NCBI GenBank assembly: GCA_024640225.1
Contig: JAHEFK010000013.1
Span: 26,990 to 90,989 of the forward strand
Direction: 5' to 3'
DNA from: Bacteroidota bacterium
GTDB lineage: Bacteria > Bacteroidota > Bacteroidia > Chitinophagales > Chitinophagaceae
Length of the DNA: 64,000 nt
In this document: piece by piece, positions 1 through 8,081 of the stretch
Numbering within the stretch: position 1 is the first letter of the stretch
How the letters are laid out: each line of letters starts with the position of its first letter
Translations under genes and position numbers: made by a program
The notes under the pieces: generated by a model
The model's input: only the letters and a program-made list of their open reading frames with translations
What the model was told of the DNA's origin: nothing
Database searches by the model: none

Positions 1-754
1 ACTGATAAAATTGATACGGCGATGTTTTGGCTGGATCCAACCAAATATTGCCTCCTTCTGATTTGCCAAATTTAGTACCGTCACTTTTTGTAATCAACTT
101 ACAAGTAAACGCAAAGGCATCTCCAGCTTCCTTTCTACGAATCAGTTCTGTGCCGGTAACAATATTACCCCACTGATCTGCACCACCCATTTGTAGTTTT
201 ACATTTTTATTTTTTCGCAAATAATAAAAATCAAAACCTTGAATTAGTTGGTACGTGAACTCCGTAAAGGAAATACCCGTTTCTAATCGTTTCTGAACAG
301 AGTCTTTAGACATCATATAATTTACAGAGATATGCTTACCGATATCTCTAATAAATTCAAGAAATGAAAACGACTGAAACCATTCGTAATTATTAACCAA
401 TTCAGCTGCATTCGGAATTGCGCTGTCGAAATTTAAAAATTTAGCTAATTGCTTTCTAATACCTTCACAATTATGTTCTATCGTTGCCAAATCAAGCAAA
501 TTACGCTCTGCCGATTTACCCGACGGATCACCAATCATACCTGTTGCACCTCCTACTAAAGCAATAGGTTTGTGACCTGCTCTTTGAAGACGCATTAATA
601 AAGTAATTGGCAATAAACTTCCCACATGCAAACTATCGGCAGTTGGATCGAATCCAATATAAGCACTCGTCATCTCTTTATTCAACTGTTCTGCCGTTCC
701 CGGCATAATATCTTGAATCAAATTCCTTTCCTGTAAATCTTGTATTAAATTCAT
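1..754 (-). CDS. tyrS: Tyrosyl-tRNA synthetase, C-terminal part cut by window edge
   Basis: Class I aminoacyl-tRNA synthetase that charges tRNA-Tyr in the cytoplasm. I translated the minus strand from the ATG at 752-754. About 251 residues are inside the window and the reading frame runs off the left edge, so the rest of the catalytic domain and the C-terminal S4-like anticodon region are missing here. Visible signatures are the HIGH-type motif HVGSL near residues 43-47, preceded by GFDPTADSL, and the KMSKS-type loop KFGKS near residues 228-232, which is the usual bacterial TyrRS form. The stretch [10 protein letters not shown] between them is also typical of the family. It is divergent from the DUF6089 gene. 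Only the completeness is uncertain. Confidence 0.95.
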   Translation of the reverse strand, partial: MNLIQDLQERNLIQDIMPGTAEQLNKEMTSAYIGFDPTADSLHVGSLLPITLLMRLQRAGHKPIALVGGATGMIGDPSGKSAERNLLDLATIEHNCEGIRKQLAKFLNFDSAIPNAAELVNNYEWFQSFSFLEFIRDIGKHISVNYMMSKDSVQKRLETGISFTEFTYQLIQGFDFYYLRKNKNVKLQMGGADQWGNIVTGTELIRRKEAGDAFAFTCKLITKSDGTKFGKSEGGNIWLDPAKTSPYQFYQ

Positions 755-775
755 ACGATTTAGTAATTAATGCAG

Positions 776-783
776 CAAAAATA
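776..783 (-). promoter_or_regulatory. Putative -7 box of tyrS
   Basis: The minus strand reads TATTTTTG, matching the Bacteroidota -7 consensus TAnnTTTG, about 20 bases upstream of the tyrS ATG. I see no convincing TTTG at the -33 distance, so this is a half-supported promoter. Confidence 0.4.
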
Positions 784-956
784 CAAGTTAAAGTGCTTAT
801 TTTCATGATAATTACAAATAAATAGGCGCTTTTGTCCTTGTTCAGCTAGGCTTTAAATAGCACGATTTTATATAAAATACCTATTTAGTGAGCGGTTATT
901 GTTGTTTTTACTATTTTTTTTTTAACTTAGAGGGTAATTATAAAAACACAAATACT

Positions 957-1844
957 TTGAAAAAGTTATTACTTGGTTTATTATTAGCAATCCCTGTATT
1001 TGCAAATGCACAATCGCATAACGAAGTGGGCATTATGGGTGGTGTAAGTAATTATTATGGCGACCTTCAGGATAAATGGTTTCCAGGCAGTGGAAAAACC
1101 TATAATCCAGTAGGGGGGTTAGTCTATAAGTTCTTTATTACTCCTCGCTTTGGTATACGCACAGGCGTTTCGTTAACTTCATTAACAGCAGCAGATAGCT
1201 TATCCGATATATTAGTAAATCAAAAAAGAAACTTACGTTTTGCAACTAATCTATTTGAATTCCACACCGGCTTTGAATTAAACTTGTTTGCAGTTGATTT
1301 AGATAGAGTAAAAGTAAGTCCATATATCTTTGGTGGCGTTGCTGTTATTTATTCCAATCCATACACGGATGGCTTAAATGGCGAAAAAGAATATTTACGT
1401 CCACTAAGTACTGAAGGCCAAGGGCTTCCAAATTATCCTGATCGCAAACCCTATCACTTAGCAAACTTCTCTTTCCCAATTGGTGGAGGTATGAAGTTTT
1501 TTGTTGGACAAACATTTATGATTTGTACAGAAATGGGCTTTAGATATTGCGCTACTGACTATCTAGATGACGTAAGTACTTCTTATGTCAATTTAGATAC
1601 CTTATTTGCCTACAAAGGTCAGAAAGCAGTAGATCTAGCATTTAGAGGTGACGAAGTAAAAGGATTTGCAGAAAGTGGAAGCAATTATCCAAACTATAAA
1701 TTCCAACGTGGAGATAATAAAAAGAATGATTGGTATTGGTTTGGTAATATTTCAGTATCTATTTACTTTGATGCGTTTGGTAATTTTAAAAATTATGTTC
1801 AAACCCATTGTCCAAATGTATTTAAAAGAGGATATAGTAAATAA
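957..1844 (+). CDS. DUF6089 family outer-membrane beta-barrel protein (PorG-like)
   Basis: Predicted outer-membrane beta-barrel of about 295 residues. The frame is open from an ATG at 888, but that start adds 23 residues unlike any signal sequence. The TTG at 957 gives MKKLLLGLLLAIPVFANAQ, a clean signal peptide ending in a typical Bacteroidota AXA-Q site, so I chose it. The mature part begins with the family hallmark of an xEVGxxGGxSNYYGDLQ segment, followed by alternating aromatic/glycine beta strands such as SPYIFGGVAV and FPIGGGMKFFVG. DUF6089 includes the type IX secretion protein PorG, and T9SS cargo genes exist elsewhere in this window, but Chitinophagaceae carry several paralogues, so a direct T9SS role is only a possibility. 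It ends at a terminator shared with hisS. Confidence 0.8.
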   Translation: MKKLLLGLLLAIPVFANAQSHNEVGIMGGVSNYYGDLQDKWFPGSGKTYNPVGGLVYKFFITPRFGIRTGVSLTSLTAADSLSDILVNQKRNLRFATNLFEFHTGFELNLFAVDLDRVKVSPYIFGGVAVIYSNPYTDGLNGEKEYLRPLSTEGQGLPNYPDRKPYHLANFSFPIGGGMKFFVGQTFMICTEMGFRYCATDYLDDVSTSYVNLDTLFAYKGQKAVDLAFRGDEVKGFAESGSNYPNYKFQRGDNKKNDWYWFGNISVSIYFDAFGNFKNYVQTHCPNVFKRGYSK

Positions 1845-1858
1845 CGTAGTTTAATAAT

Positions 1859-1892
1859 AAAAAAAGGGTCAACAGTTGTTGACCCTTTTTTT
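1859..1892. terminator. Bidirectional rho-independent terminator between the DUF6089 gene and hisS
   Basis: A near-perfect inverted repeat (1866-1885, arms GGGTCAACA / TGTTGACCC) is flanked by an A-run on the left and a T-run on the right, so it can stop transcription from both sides. Confidence 0.9.
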
Positions 1893-1907
1893 ATAAAGGT
1901 ACTTCAT

Positions 1908-3290
1908 TTATGATTGAACAGTTTGTATAACTTGAGCTAAACTTAATGCTTCTTGGACACCCGTTGCTAGATTTTTTATACTGATCGTATGATTATCTTT
2001 TTCTTGTTCCGCTATTATGACTACAAATGGAATAGCTCTCTTATTGGCATACTTAAATTGCTTGTCAATCTTATTAGCATCCGCATAATACTCCGCTCTA
2101 ATTCCTGCGGCTCTGAGCGCTTTCAAAATATCGATATTATCAGCTTCAAATGCCTTGCCTGTATTTAATATTAATACTTGGGTATCGGTATAAATACTTT
2201 CCGGGAAAGCATTCAACTCTTCTAATACATCATAAATTCTATCTACCCCAAAAGAAATGCCTACTCCAGAAATTCCTTTAACGCCAAACAAGTCGGTTAA
2301 ATGATCATATCTTCCGCCGCCACCAATACTTCCCATTTTTACAGCAATCGTAGCTACTTCTACAATCATTCCTGTATAATAGTTGAGCCCTCTTGCTAAA
2401 CAAAGATCGAGTTTTACGAGTTGTGTGGCTTCTCCAGAAAGAGAATGCAAATAAGCCAGTATTTGTTCTAGTTCTTCAATACCCAACAAACCAACTGGAA
2501 TAGTTGAAAGATGTTTTCGTAAATGCTGCAAAAGAGATGCATGATCTCCTTGCATATCAACAATCATTTTTATTTTCTCAATGCCATCGGCTAGTATAGC
2601 ACGATTGTGTAATTCTTTTTCTACGCCTTCCCAACCTACTTTATCTAATTTATCTAAGGCAATTGTTATATCAGTAAGTTGATGTTCATACCCTGCATAA
2701 ATAGCTATGGCTGCTAATATCTTTCTATTATTTATTTTAATGGAAAGTTGCGGTATTCCTAATTCTTTAAATACACGTGCATAAATAGCAAGCAACTCTG
2801 CTTCGTTAAACACACTAGTACTGCCAACCATGTCACAATCGCATTGCCAAAACTCTCTATATCGTCCTTTCTGCGGACGATCGGCGCGCCATACGGGTTG
2901 CATTTGGTAACGTTTGTAGGGCATCGCTAAGTCATTAAAATTCATGGCTACATAGCGTGCAAAAGGAATCGTAAGGTCGTAGCGTAAGGCACGTTCGGTA
3001 ATTAAGGTATTCGAAGATGGCTTTTCTAAAAGGCCATCCCATGCTTGTTGTAAGGCCGTTTTATCTTTCTTTTCATACAAGCCATTATTCAAAATTTTGA
3101 AAATCAATCGATCTCCTTCTTCTCCATATTTACCCATCAAGGTTTGCAACTGCTCCATTGCAGGCGTTTCTAATGGCTGAAAACCATGCAATTCAAACAC
3201 TTTTTTTATAGTATTTAGAATGTAATTCCTTTTTCTAACTGTGGCAGCAGAAAAATCTCTAGTTCCTTGAGGAATGGATGGTTTGCTCAT
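1908..3290 (-). CDS. hisS: Histidyl-tRNA synthetase
   Basis: Class II aminoacyl-tRNA synthetase that charges tRNA-His; about 460 residues. The N-terminus has PQGTRDF, the class II core contains RALRYDLTIPFARYVAMN (motif 2 region is FWQCDCDMVG), and the histidine-binding signature ARGLNYYTGMIVEV and the GGGGRYD motif 3 region with GVGISFGVDR are intact. The C-terminal anticodon-binding domain follows from about residue 365. The frame could extend upstream to a TTG at 3323, but that codon lies inside a TATTTTTG -7 box, so I use the ATG at 3288-3290 (MSKPSIPQ). It converges with the DUF6089 gene at a shared terminator and is divergent from the glycosyltransferase. Confidence 0.96.
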   Translation of the reverse strand: MSKPSIPQGTRDFSAATVRKRNYILNTIKKVFELHGFQPLETPAMEQLQTLMGKYGEEGDRLIFKILNNGLYEKKDKTALQQAWDGLLEKPSSNTLITERALRYDLTIPFARYVAMNFNDLAMPYKRYQMQPVWRADRPQKGRYREFWQCDCDMVGSTSVFNEAELLAIYARVFKELGIPQLSIKINNRKILAAIAIYAGYEHQLTDITIALDKLDKVGWEGVEKELHNRAILADGIEKIKMIVDMQGDHASLLQHLRKHLSTIPVGLLGIEELEQILAYLHSLSGEATQLVKLDLCLARGLNYYTGMIVEVATIAVKMGSIGGGGRYDHLTDLFGVKGISGVGISFGVDRIYDVLEELNAFPESIYTDTQVLILNTGKAFEADNIDILKALRAAGIRAEYYADANKIDKQFKYANKRAIPFVVIIAEQEKDNHTISIKNLATGVQEALSLAQVIQTVQS

Positions 3291-3320
3291 GATAAAAATA
3301 AATTGAAACGATAATGTTAG

Positions 3321-3328
3321 CAAAAATA
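3321..3328 (-). promoter_or_regulatory. Putative -7 box of hisS
   Basis: The minus strand reads TATTTTTG here, about 30 bases upstream of the chosen hisS ATG. Its position rules out the longer TTG-initiated reading of hisS. Confidence 0.45.
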
Positions 3329-3408
3329 ACTAATCTAGCAGTAGAATTCTACTAAAATGTAAGAAGTATAAAAGATTACATTTATTTTTACAGGAATTAA
3401 TTTATCCA

Positions 3409-4536
3409 TTGCAATTACTTTCTATTATACCCTATCCATTCTTACCGCCCAATAATGGGGGTAGAATTTGCATTGAACAAACCCATTTGCATTTAGGGAA
3501 ACAATGCGACGACTTATTATTGTGTACTCAAAATAATAGCATAGCACCAAACACACCCTTTCAAATAGTAGAACAGATTCCAAATGGCAAAATTAGATAC
3601 CTACCATTTTTAATTACCTGGAAAATATACAAAGCTGCAAAACAAAAAAAAGCCGATGCGCTTATGTGTGAGCATCCTTACATGGCTCCGAGTGTTTGGC
3701 TAGCAGCAAGTATGCTAAAAATACCTTGGTTCATTAGAAGTCACAATATAGAAGCTACTCGCTTTCAATCATTAGGCAAATTTTGGTGGCCACTCTTATT
3801 TGCGTTCGAAAAATGGGCCCATAAAAAAGCAGCGGCTTCTTTTTTTATTACTCAAGAAGATGCACAATTTGCGCTTGAAAAATATAATTTGAACTTGAAT
3901 CAAATTGCTCATGCGCCATTTGGAACAGCCCTTCAAAATGCGCCCCTAAAAAATATAGACCGCAAAACTACATTCTGCTCAGCGTACGCTATCGATGCAT
4001 CTCAACCGATTTTATATTTTCTTGGCGCATTAGATTACAGACCAAATGAAGAAGCGGTAGAAAATATCATTTATGAAATTTACCCGCGCTTGCTGCAAAA
4101 CAATTTCAAGGGTACTATACTTATCATTGGTAAAGGATTAAACCCTTCTTTACAGGCTGCTATTAAAGCAAGCAAACACATTCGTTATGTTGGTTTTGTA
4201 AATTCTCTATCCGATTTATTTCATGCTGCAGATGTAATGATCAATCCAATGCAAACTGGTGGTGGCATCAAAACCAAAGTCATTGAAGCTATTGCAAATA
4301 ATATTAAAGTGGTAAGCACAGAGAATGGAGCTAATGGAATTTATAAAGAGAAAATAGGGGAACAATTACAAATTGTTGCGGACCTTGATTGGGAGCAATT
4401 CTGCAAAGCAATTCAACACCACTTGAGTATAACCACAGCAACAACAGCAGATTTTTATGCCTATTATAATTGGGAGGCTATTACAAAAAATATGCTAGCG
4501 ATTATGAAGCAACACCTTAATTTAAAAAACGGGTAA
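3409..4536 (+). CDS. Glycosyltransferase family 4-type protein
   Basis: GT-B fold glycosyltransferase, 375 residues, predicted cytoplasmic or membrane-peripheral, transferring a nucleotide-sugar to an unknown acceptor. The N-terminal half has the glycine-rich PNNGGR loop (residues about 13-19) and ending of an acceptor domain at SHNIEATR. The C-terminal half shows the GT4 pattern: YFLGALDYRPNEEAVENI, then IIGKGLNPSL, then VGFVNSLSDLFHAADVMINP, then TGGGIKTKVIEAIANN. The start is a TTG (MQLLSIIPYPF); there is no ATG close by. Its 3' end overlaps the convergent DUF4159 gene by 20 bases. The neighbourhood gives no hint of the sugar product. Confidence 0.82.
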   Translation: MQLLSIIPYPFLPPNNGGRICIEQTHLHLGKQCDDLLLCTQNNSIAPNTPFQIVEQIPNGKIRYLPFLITWKIYKAAKQKKADALMCEHPYMAPSVWLAASMLKIPWFIRSHNIEATRFQSLGKFWWPLLFAFEKWAHKKAAASFFITQEDAQFALEKYNLNLNQIAHAPFGTALQNAPLKNIDRKTTFCSAYAIDASQPILYFLGALDYRPNEEAVENIIYEIYPRLLQNNFKGTILIIGKGLNPSLQAAIKASKHIRYVGFVNSLSDLFHAADVMINPMQTGGGIKTKVIEAIANNIKVVSTENGANGIYKEKIGEQLQIVADLDWEQFCKAIQHHLSITTATTADFYAYYNWEAITKNMLAIMKQHLNLKNG

Positions 4537-5179
4537 AAGCATAGTGAATAAGATTAGCACCCATCTTTAAAGCTTGGATTCTTTTCTCTGCTGCATCATG
4601 ATGTACTTCTTCATCTTCCCATCCATCTCCTAAATCTGTTTCGTAACTGTAAAAGCAAATTAATTTGTTTTCGTAAAACAAGCCAAAGCCTTTTGGACTA
4701 GCATTATCATGCTGGTGAATTTTAGGCAAGCCTTTAGGGAAAGCAAAAGGTGTTGAATATATTGGATGATTGAATGGCACTTCTACAAAGTTTAACTCCG
4801 GAAATACTTTTTTCATTTCTGGTCGCACATAGGCATCTAAACCGTAATTGTCATCTATATGCAAAAAGCCTCCTGCCAATAAATAATCGCGCAAATTAGA
4901 AACCTCCGCAGCAGTCAATTCCCATCTACCATGACCTGTCATATGTATAAAGGGGTAATTAAAAATAGCTGGACTAGCAACTGCTACGCTATGGCTTTGA
5001 ACATCTATATGTGTACCACACTGTTGATTGGTGAATTGTGCTAAATTTTTTAAAGCCGTTGGATTAGCATACCAATCGCCGCCCCCACTATACTCCAATA
5101 CGGCTATGGGTATAGATTGCGCCACAGCGGACAAGCAAGAAATAAATAAACAAACAAAAAGTAACCTAGCTCTTTTCAT
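4517..5179 (-). CDS. DUF4159 domain-containing exported protein
   Basis: 220 residues with a signal peptide (MKRARLLFVCLFISCLSAVAQS), so exported to the periplasm or beyond. The mature protein matches the DUF4159 pattern: YSGGGDWYANPTALKNLA at the start, then a class-I-glutamine-amidotransferase-like fold segment PFIHMTGHGRWELTAAEVSNLRDYLLAGG followed by FLHIDDNYG and later HPIYSTPFAFPKGLPKIHQHD. The biochemical function of DUF4159 is not known. The start overlaps the end of rsmE by 14 bases, so the two are probably co-transcribed and translationally coupled. The 3' end overlaps the convergent glycosyltransferase. Confidence 0.82.
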   Translation of the reverse strand: MKRARLLFVCLFISCLSAVAQSIPIAVLEYSGGGDWYANPTALKNLAQFTNQQCGTHIDVQSHSVAVASPAIFNYPFIHMTGHGRWELTAAEVSNLRDYLLAGGFLHIDDNYGLDAYVRPEMKKVFPELNFVEVPFNHPIYSTPFAFPKGLPKIHQHDNASPKGFGLFYENKLICFYSYETDLGDGWEDEEVHHDAAEKRIQALKMGANLIHYAFTRFLN

Positions 5180-5897
5180 CTAACAAATTATATAAACTAC
5201 AAACGGCCATAGCAGCAGTTTCCGTTCTCAAGCGAGTGTGCCCAAGCTGAACGGGTAAAAAAGATGCCTGCAAGGCTTGTTGAACTTCTTCTGATGTGAA
5301 ATCACCCTCAGGACCAATGAGCACCAAAGCATCTTCTTTATTATTCATTGCCGCTGATAACGAAAACTTCTGATCGCTTTCCATACAGTGCGCAATAAAT
5401 TGCTGCGGTTTTTTAAAAGCAGGATTGGTAAAAAATTGCCCAATTGGCTGAACAGGATGTAATTTAGGCAAATAAAATTGTTGTGATTGCAACATAGCCG
5501 TTACAAGAATAGTATTCCATCGTTCTTCTTTAAAAAAAACTTTTTCACTGCGTTTGGTTTGAAGTGGAATAATCTCAAGTACACCTAATTCCGTAGCTTT
5601 TTCTAAAAACCATTCGTTGCGACTAGCATTTTTAGTAAATGCAACGGCAATACTTAACCCATTTGTTTTAGGAGCCACCTTTTCAATTGAAATAATAGTT
5701 ACTTCACATTTTTTCTTTTGGATAGCCGAAATGCTTACTTGAGCTTTAAGACCAATACCATCTGTCAAAAAAAAGGCATCGCCTATTTGCATCCGTAATA
5801 CTTGAACTACATGCTTGGATGTTGCCTCCTCTAATACAATATTTGTATGTACAGAAGCAGTGGTAATAGCTTTATCAAAGAAAATAGGTAAATTCAT
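5166..5897 (-). CDS. rsmE: 16S rRNA (uracil(1498)-N3)-methyltransferase
   Basis: SPOUT-class SAM-dependent methyltransferase of 243 residues that methylates N3 of U1498 in 16S rRNA. Diagnostic segments are KATELGVLEIIPLQTKRSEK near residues 91-110, the SAM-binding trefoil-knot stretch IGPEGDFTSEEV near 194-205, and LGHTRLRTETAAMA near 218-231. The N-terminal part is the PUA-like RNA-binding domain (HVVQVLRMQIGDAFFLTDG). ATG at 5895-5897 is clear. It is followed by the overlapping DUF4159 gene and preceded by the sigma factor gene with a 44-base gap. Confidence 0.93.
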   Translation of the reverse strand: MNLPIFFDKAITTASVHTNIVLEEATSKHVVQVLRMQIGDAFFLTDGIGLKAQVSISAIQKKKCEVTIISIEKVAPKTNGLSIAVAFTKNASRNEWFLEKATELGVLEIIPLQTKRSEKVFFKEERWNTILVTAMLQSQQFYLPKLHPVQPIGQFFTNPAFKKPQQFIAHCMESDQKFSLSAAMNNKEDALVLIGPEGDFTSEEVQQALQASFLPVQLGHTRLRTETAAMAVCSLYNLLDEKS

Positions 5898-5941
5898 CTA
5901 GGATAAAATTACAAAATTCAATGATAATTGTATGTCTTATT

Positions 5942-6526
5942 TTATTGCAATACGAGTGATTGCTCATTAATCAATTTTCGTAAATTAATTAATGCATATC
6001 GCATTCTTCCTAATGCCGTATTGATGCTACAACCAGTTTGTTCAGCAATTTCTTTAAAACTCAAATCTTCGTAAAAACGCATCTGAATGACTTGTTTTTG
6101 TTCATTAGGCAATTGCTCGATTAAAGCATGAACGATTTCCGCAGATTGCATTTGCTCTAAAATTTGTAGTGTGTTCAAATCTTGATATGCATAATTTTTT
6201 GCTGCCGGCGATGCTACATCCATTGTTTTTAAAGCTGTAGCCTTTTGCTTTCTAAAATAATCCATACACAAATTACGAGCTATGCGGCTTGCCCAAGGCA
6301 GAAATTTACCTTCCTCGGTATAGTTGCCTTTTCGTATGGTTTGTATGATTTTAATAAATACTTCTTGAAAGAGATCTTCTGCCAATGCAATATCACGAAC
6401 CAACATATAAATAGTTTGGTAGATAGGATCTTTGTACTTGGATAGGATAATTTCAAAGGCTTGTAAATTGCCTTTTTTATAAGCATTAATTAATGCCGCA
6501 TCGGATAAACCTTGCATAGATTTCAT
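5942..6526 (-). CDS. ECF-type RNA polymerase sigma-70 factor
   Basis: Extracytoplasmic-function sigma factor of about 194 residues. Region 2 is recognisable in EIILSKYKDPIYQTIYMLV and DLFQEVFIKI, with LPWASRIARNLCMDYFRKQ as region 2.4. Region 4 is LPNEQKQVIQMRFYEDLSFKEIAEQ followed by a helix-turn-helix with GCSINTALGRMRYAL. The longest frame begins with a TTG at 6532, but the ATG at 6524-6526 (MKSMQGLSDAAL) is the better start. No anti-sigma gene is adjacent, so its control is not visible locally. Its regulon cannot be deduced from the sequence. Confidence 0.88.
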   Translation of the reverse strand: MKSMQGLSDAALINAYKKGNLQAFEIILSKYKDPIYQTIYMLVRDIALAEDLFQEVFIKIIQTIRKGNYTEEGKFLPWASRIARNLCMDYFRKQKATALKTMDVASPAAKNYAYQDLNTLQILEQMQSAEIVHALIEQLPNEQKQVIQMRFYEDLSFKEIAEQTGCSINTALGRMRYALINLRKLINEQSLVLQ

Positions 6527-6715
6527 AAGCAAACTCTTTTGATTTCAATAAATGTAAAGCACTGATTATGTGCAATTAAAAGAGTAGCATTATAATTCTA
6601 TAGGCGTAGGATTTAGAATTGTAAAAAAATAGAAAAAAATGGAATTAACCAAATTTTTAAAGTAAATTTCCATTTATATAGACCGATATAACCTAACATA
6701 GGTTGGAAAAATACA

Positions 6716-7168
6716 ATGAAAACAATTTTTGAGCCCCATTTACTTAAAGTCAAGCAGGAACAAGAACAGTTATTTGTTTGGGATATCATCCGTAAAAAGT
6801 GGATTCAATTAAACGCCGAAGAAGAAGTACGCCAATTACTCTTACATTTTTTATTGCAGCATTGTGCAGTACCAAAAGCACTAATTGCTATAGAAAAACA
6901 AATTAAAGTAGGTAGTTTAAATAAACGATTTGATATTATTATATACAACCAAGCAATGCAACCCTGGATGCTTATTGAGTGTAAAGCACCTGATGTCATC
7001 CTTAATCAACACACATGGTATCAATTATTAGATTATAATCAAACCTTACAAGCAAAATACGGAATCATCAGTAATGGCATTGAAACGCAATTAGCAAAGT
7101 TTGATTCAAAAACAGGTTCTTTTAATTTACTTAATACATTCCCCCAATGGGATAACGATAAAATATAA
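6716..7168 (+). CDS. Solo type I restriction HsdR N-terminal-like (PD-(D/E)XK) protein
   Basis: 150 residues that match the HsdR N-terminal nuclease-like family (HSDR_N_2). The PD-(D/E)XK catalytic pattern is intact: E60 in the first helix, D73 in RFDIIIY, then E88 and K90 in LIECKAP, with a following helix WYQLLDYNQ. There is no helicase portion, and no HsdM or HsdS gene nearby, so this is not a restriction system. It lies 5 bases upstream of a BadF-type kinase gene and is probably co-transcribed with it. Stand-alone proteins like this are found in Bacteroidota genomes, but I know of no established function. DNA cleavage is a possibility from the motif only. Confidence 0.75.
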   Translation: MKTIFEPHLLKVKQEQEQLFVWDIIRKKWIQLNAEEEVRQLLLHFLLQHCAVPKALIAIEKQIKVGSLNKRFDIIIYNQAMQPWMLIECKAPDVILNQHTWYQLLDYNQTLQAKYGIISNGIETQLAKFDSKTGSFNLLNTFPQWDNDKI

Positions 7169-7173
7169 TTGAT

Positions 7174-8019
7174 ATGACTAAGAATATACTCATTATAGAT
7201 AGTGGATCCACTAAAACGGATTGGTGTTATATCAATAACGATGGCAAAATAAAGCAATTTAAAACCGAAGGTATTAATCCCAATCTTATGGAGGCAAATA
7301 CCATAGCATTGCTTATTGATCAATGTTTTCATAAGCATTTGAAAAACCATGCAATTAAAGCTATCCACTATTATGGCGCTGGCATAGGCACTTTCCAAAA
7401 CAAAAAATTAGTAACTAGCCTATTTAAAAAAAATGCTCCGCAAGCGCAAATAGCTGTACTATCTGATATTGTTGGTGCTGCAAGATCGCTATGCCAAGAT
7501 AAAAAAGGGGTTGTTTGTATTTTAGGCACAGGAAGCAATGCGATATTTTATAATGGGAAAACTTGTACAAGCATAAATAGTTCTTTGGGCTATATAGCAG
7601 GTGACGAAGGAAGCGGCAATGATCTGGGGAAAAGGGTATTACAACATTATGCATATAAAACTTTTGACAAACCCTTACAAGATGCCTTTGAAGAAATGAC
7701 AGGCACAGACCTTACAACAATCATTACAAAGCTTTACAAAGAACCCTTTCCTAATAGATATTTAGCAAGCTTTGCTAAATTACTTGCAAATAACCGTGGT
7801 CATTTTATGGTTGAAAATATTTTAGAGGATAGTTTTACGGTATTCTTTCAGCAGCATCTTTTAAAATGTCGACAAACCTGGCAATACCCAATATACTTTA
7901 CCGGTTCTATCTCTTATGCATTTAAAGATGTTTTACTACAAATCTGTAATCAGTTAGGCTTAGAGTTGGGCGCTGTAAGCGCTGCTCCCATGAAAGGTTT
8001 AATTGCATATCACTCCTAA
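7174..8019 (+). CDS. BadF/BadG/BcrA/BcrD-type ATPase, N-acetylglucosamine kinase-like
   Basis: Actin-fold (ASKHA) kinase of 281 residues. The phosphate-1 loop is IDSGSTKTDW at residues 7-16, the phosphate-2 region is LGTGSNAIFYNGK, and the IAGDEGSGNDLGKRVL segment is the hallmark of the GlcNAc kinase-like branch. In Bacteroidota these proteins are usually annotated as N-acetylglucosamine kinase and would phosphorylate amino sugars from peptidoglycan turnover or chitin; the substrate here is inferred. It follows the HsdR_N-like gene by 5 bases and ends at a strong terminator. Confidence 0.8.
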   Translation: MTKNILIIDSGSTKTDWCYINNDGKIKQFKTEGINPNLMEANTIALLIDQCFHKHLKNHAIKAIHYYGAGIGTFQNKKLVTSLFKKNAPQAQIAVLSDIVGAARSLCQDKKGVVCILGTGSNAIFYNGKTCTSINSSLGYIAGDEGSGNDLGKRVLQHYAYKTFDKPLQDAFEEMTGTDLTTIITKLYKEPFPNRYLASFAKLLANNRGHFMVENILEDSFTVFFQQHLLKCRQTWQYPIYFTGSISYAFKDVLLQICNQLGLELGAVSAAPMKGLIAYHS

Positions 8020-8033
8020 AGCAAATTACAAAA

Positions 8034-8067
8034 TAAAAAAAGCTACTCCATGGAGTAGCTTTTTTTT
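8034..8067. terminator. Bidirectional terminator between the BadF kinase and OmpA-like genes
   Basis: A perfect palindrome at 8041-8060 (AGCTACTCCA / TGGAGTAGCT) lies between an A-run and a T-run, serving both convergent genes. Confidence 0.9.
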
Positions 8068-8081
8068 ATTTAAAGATTGTT

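Noticed and set aside
6716..7168. HsdR-like protein as part of a restriction or defence system
   Set aside because: No methylase, specificity or helicase gene is near, and the neighbours are housekeeping genes. Kept only as a solo nuclease-like protein.
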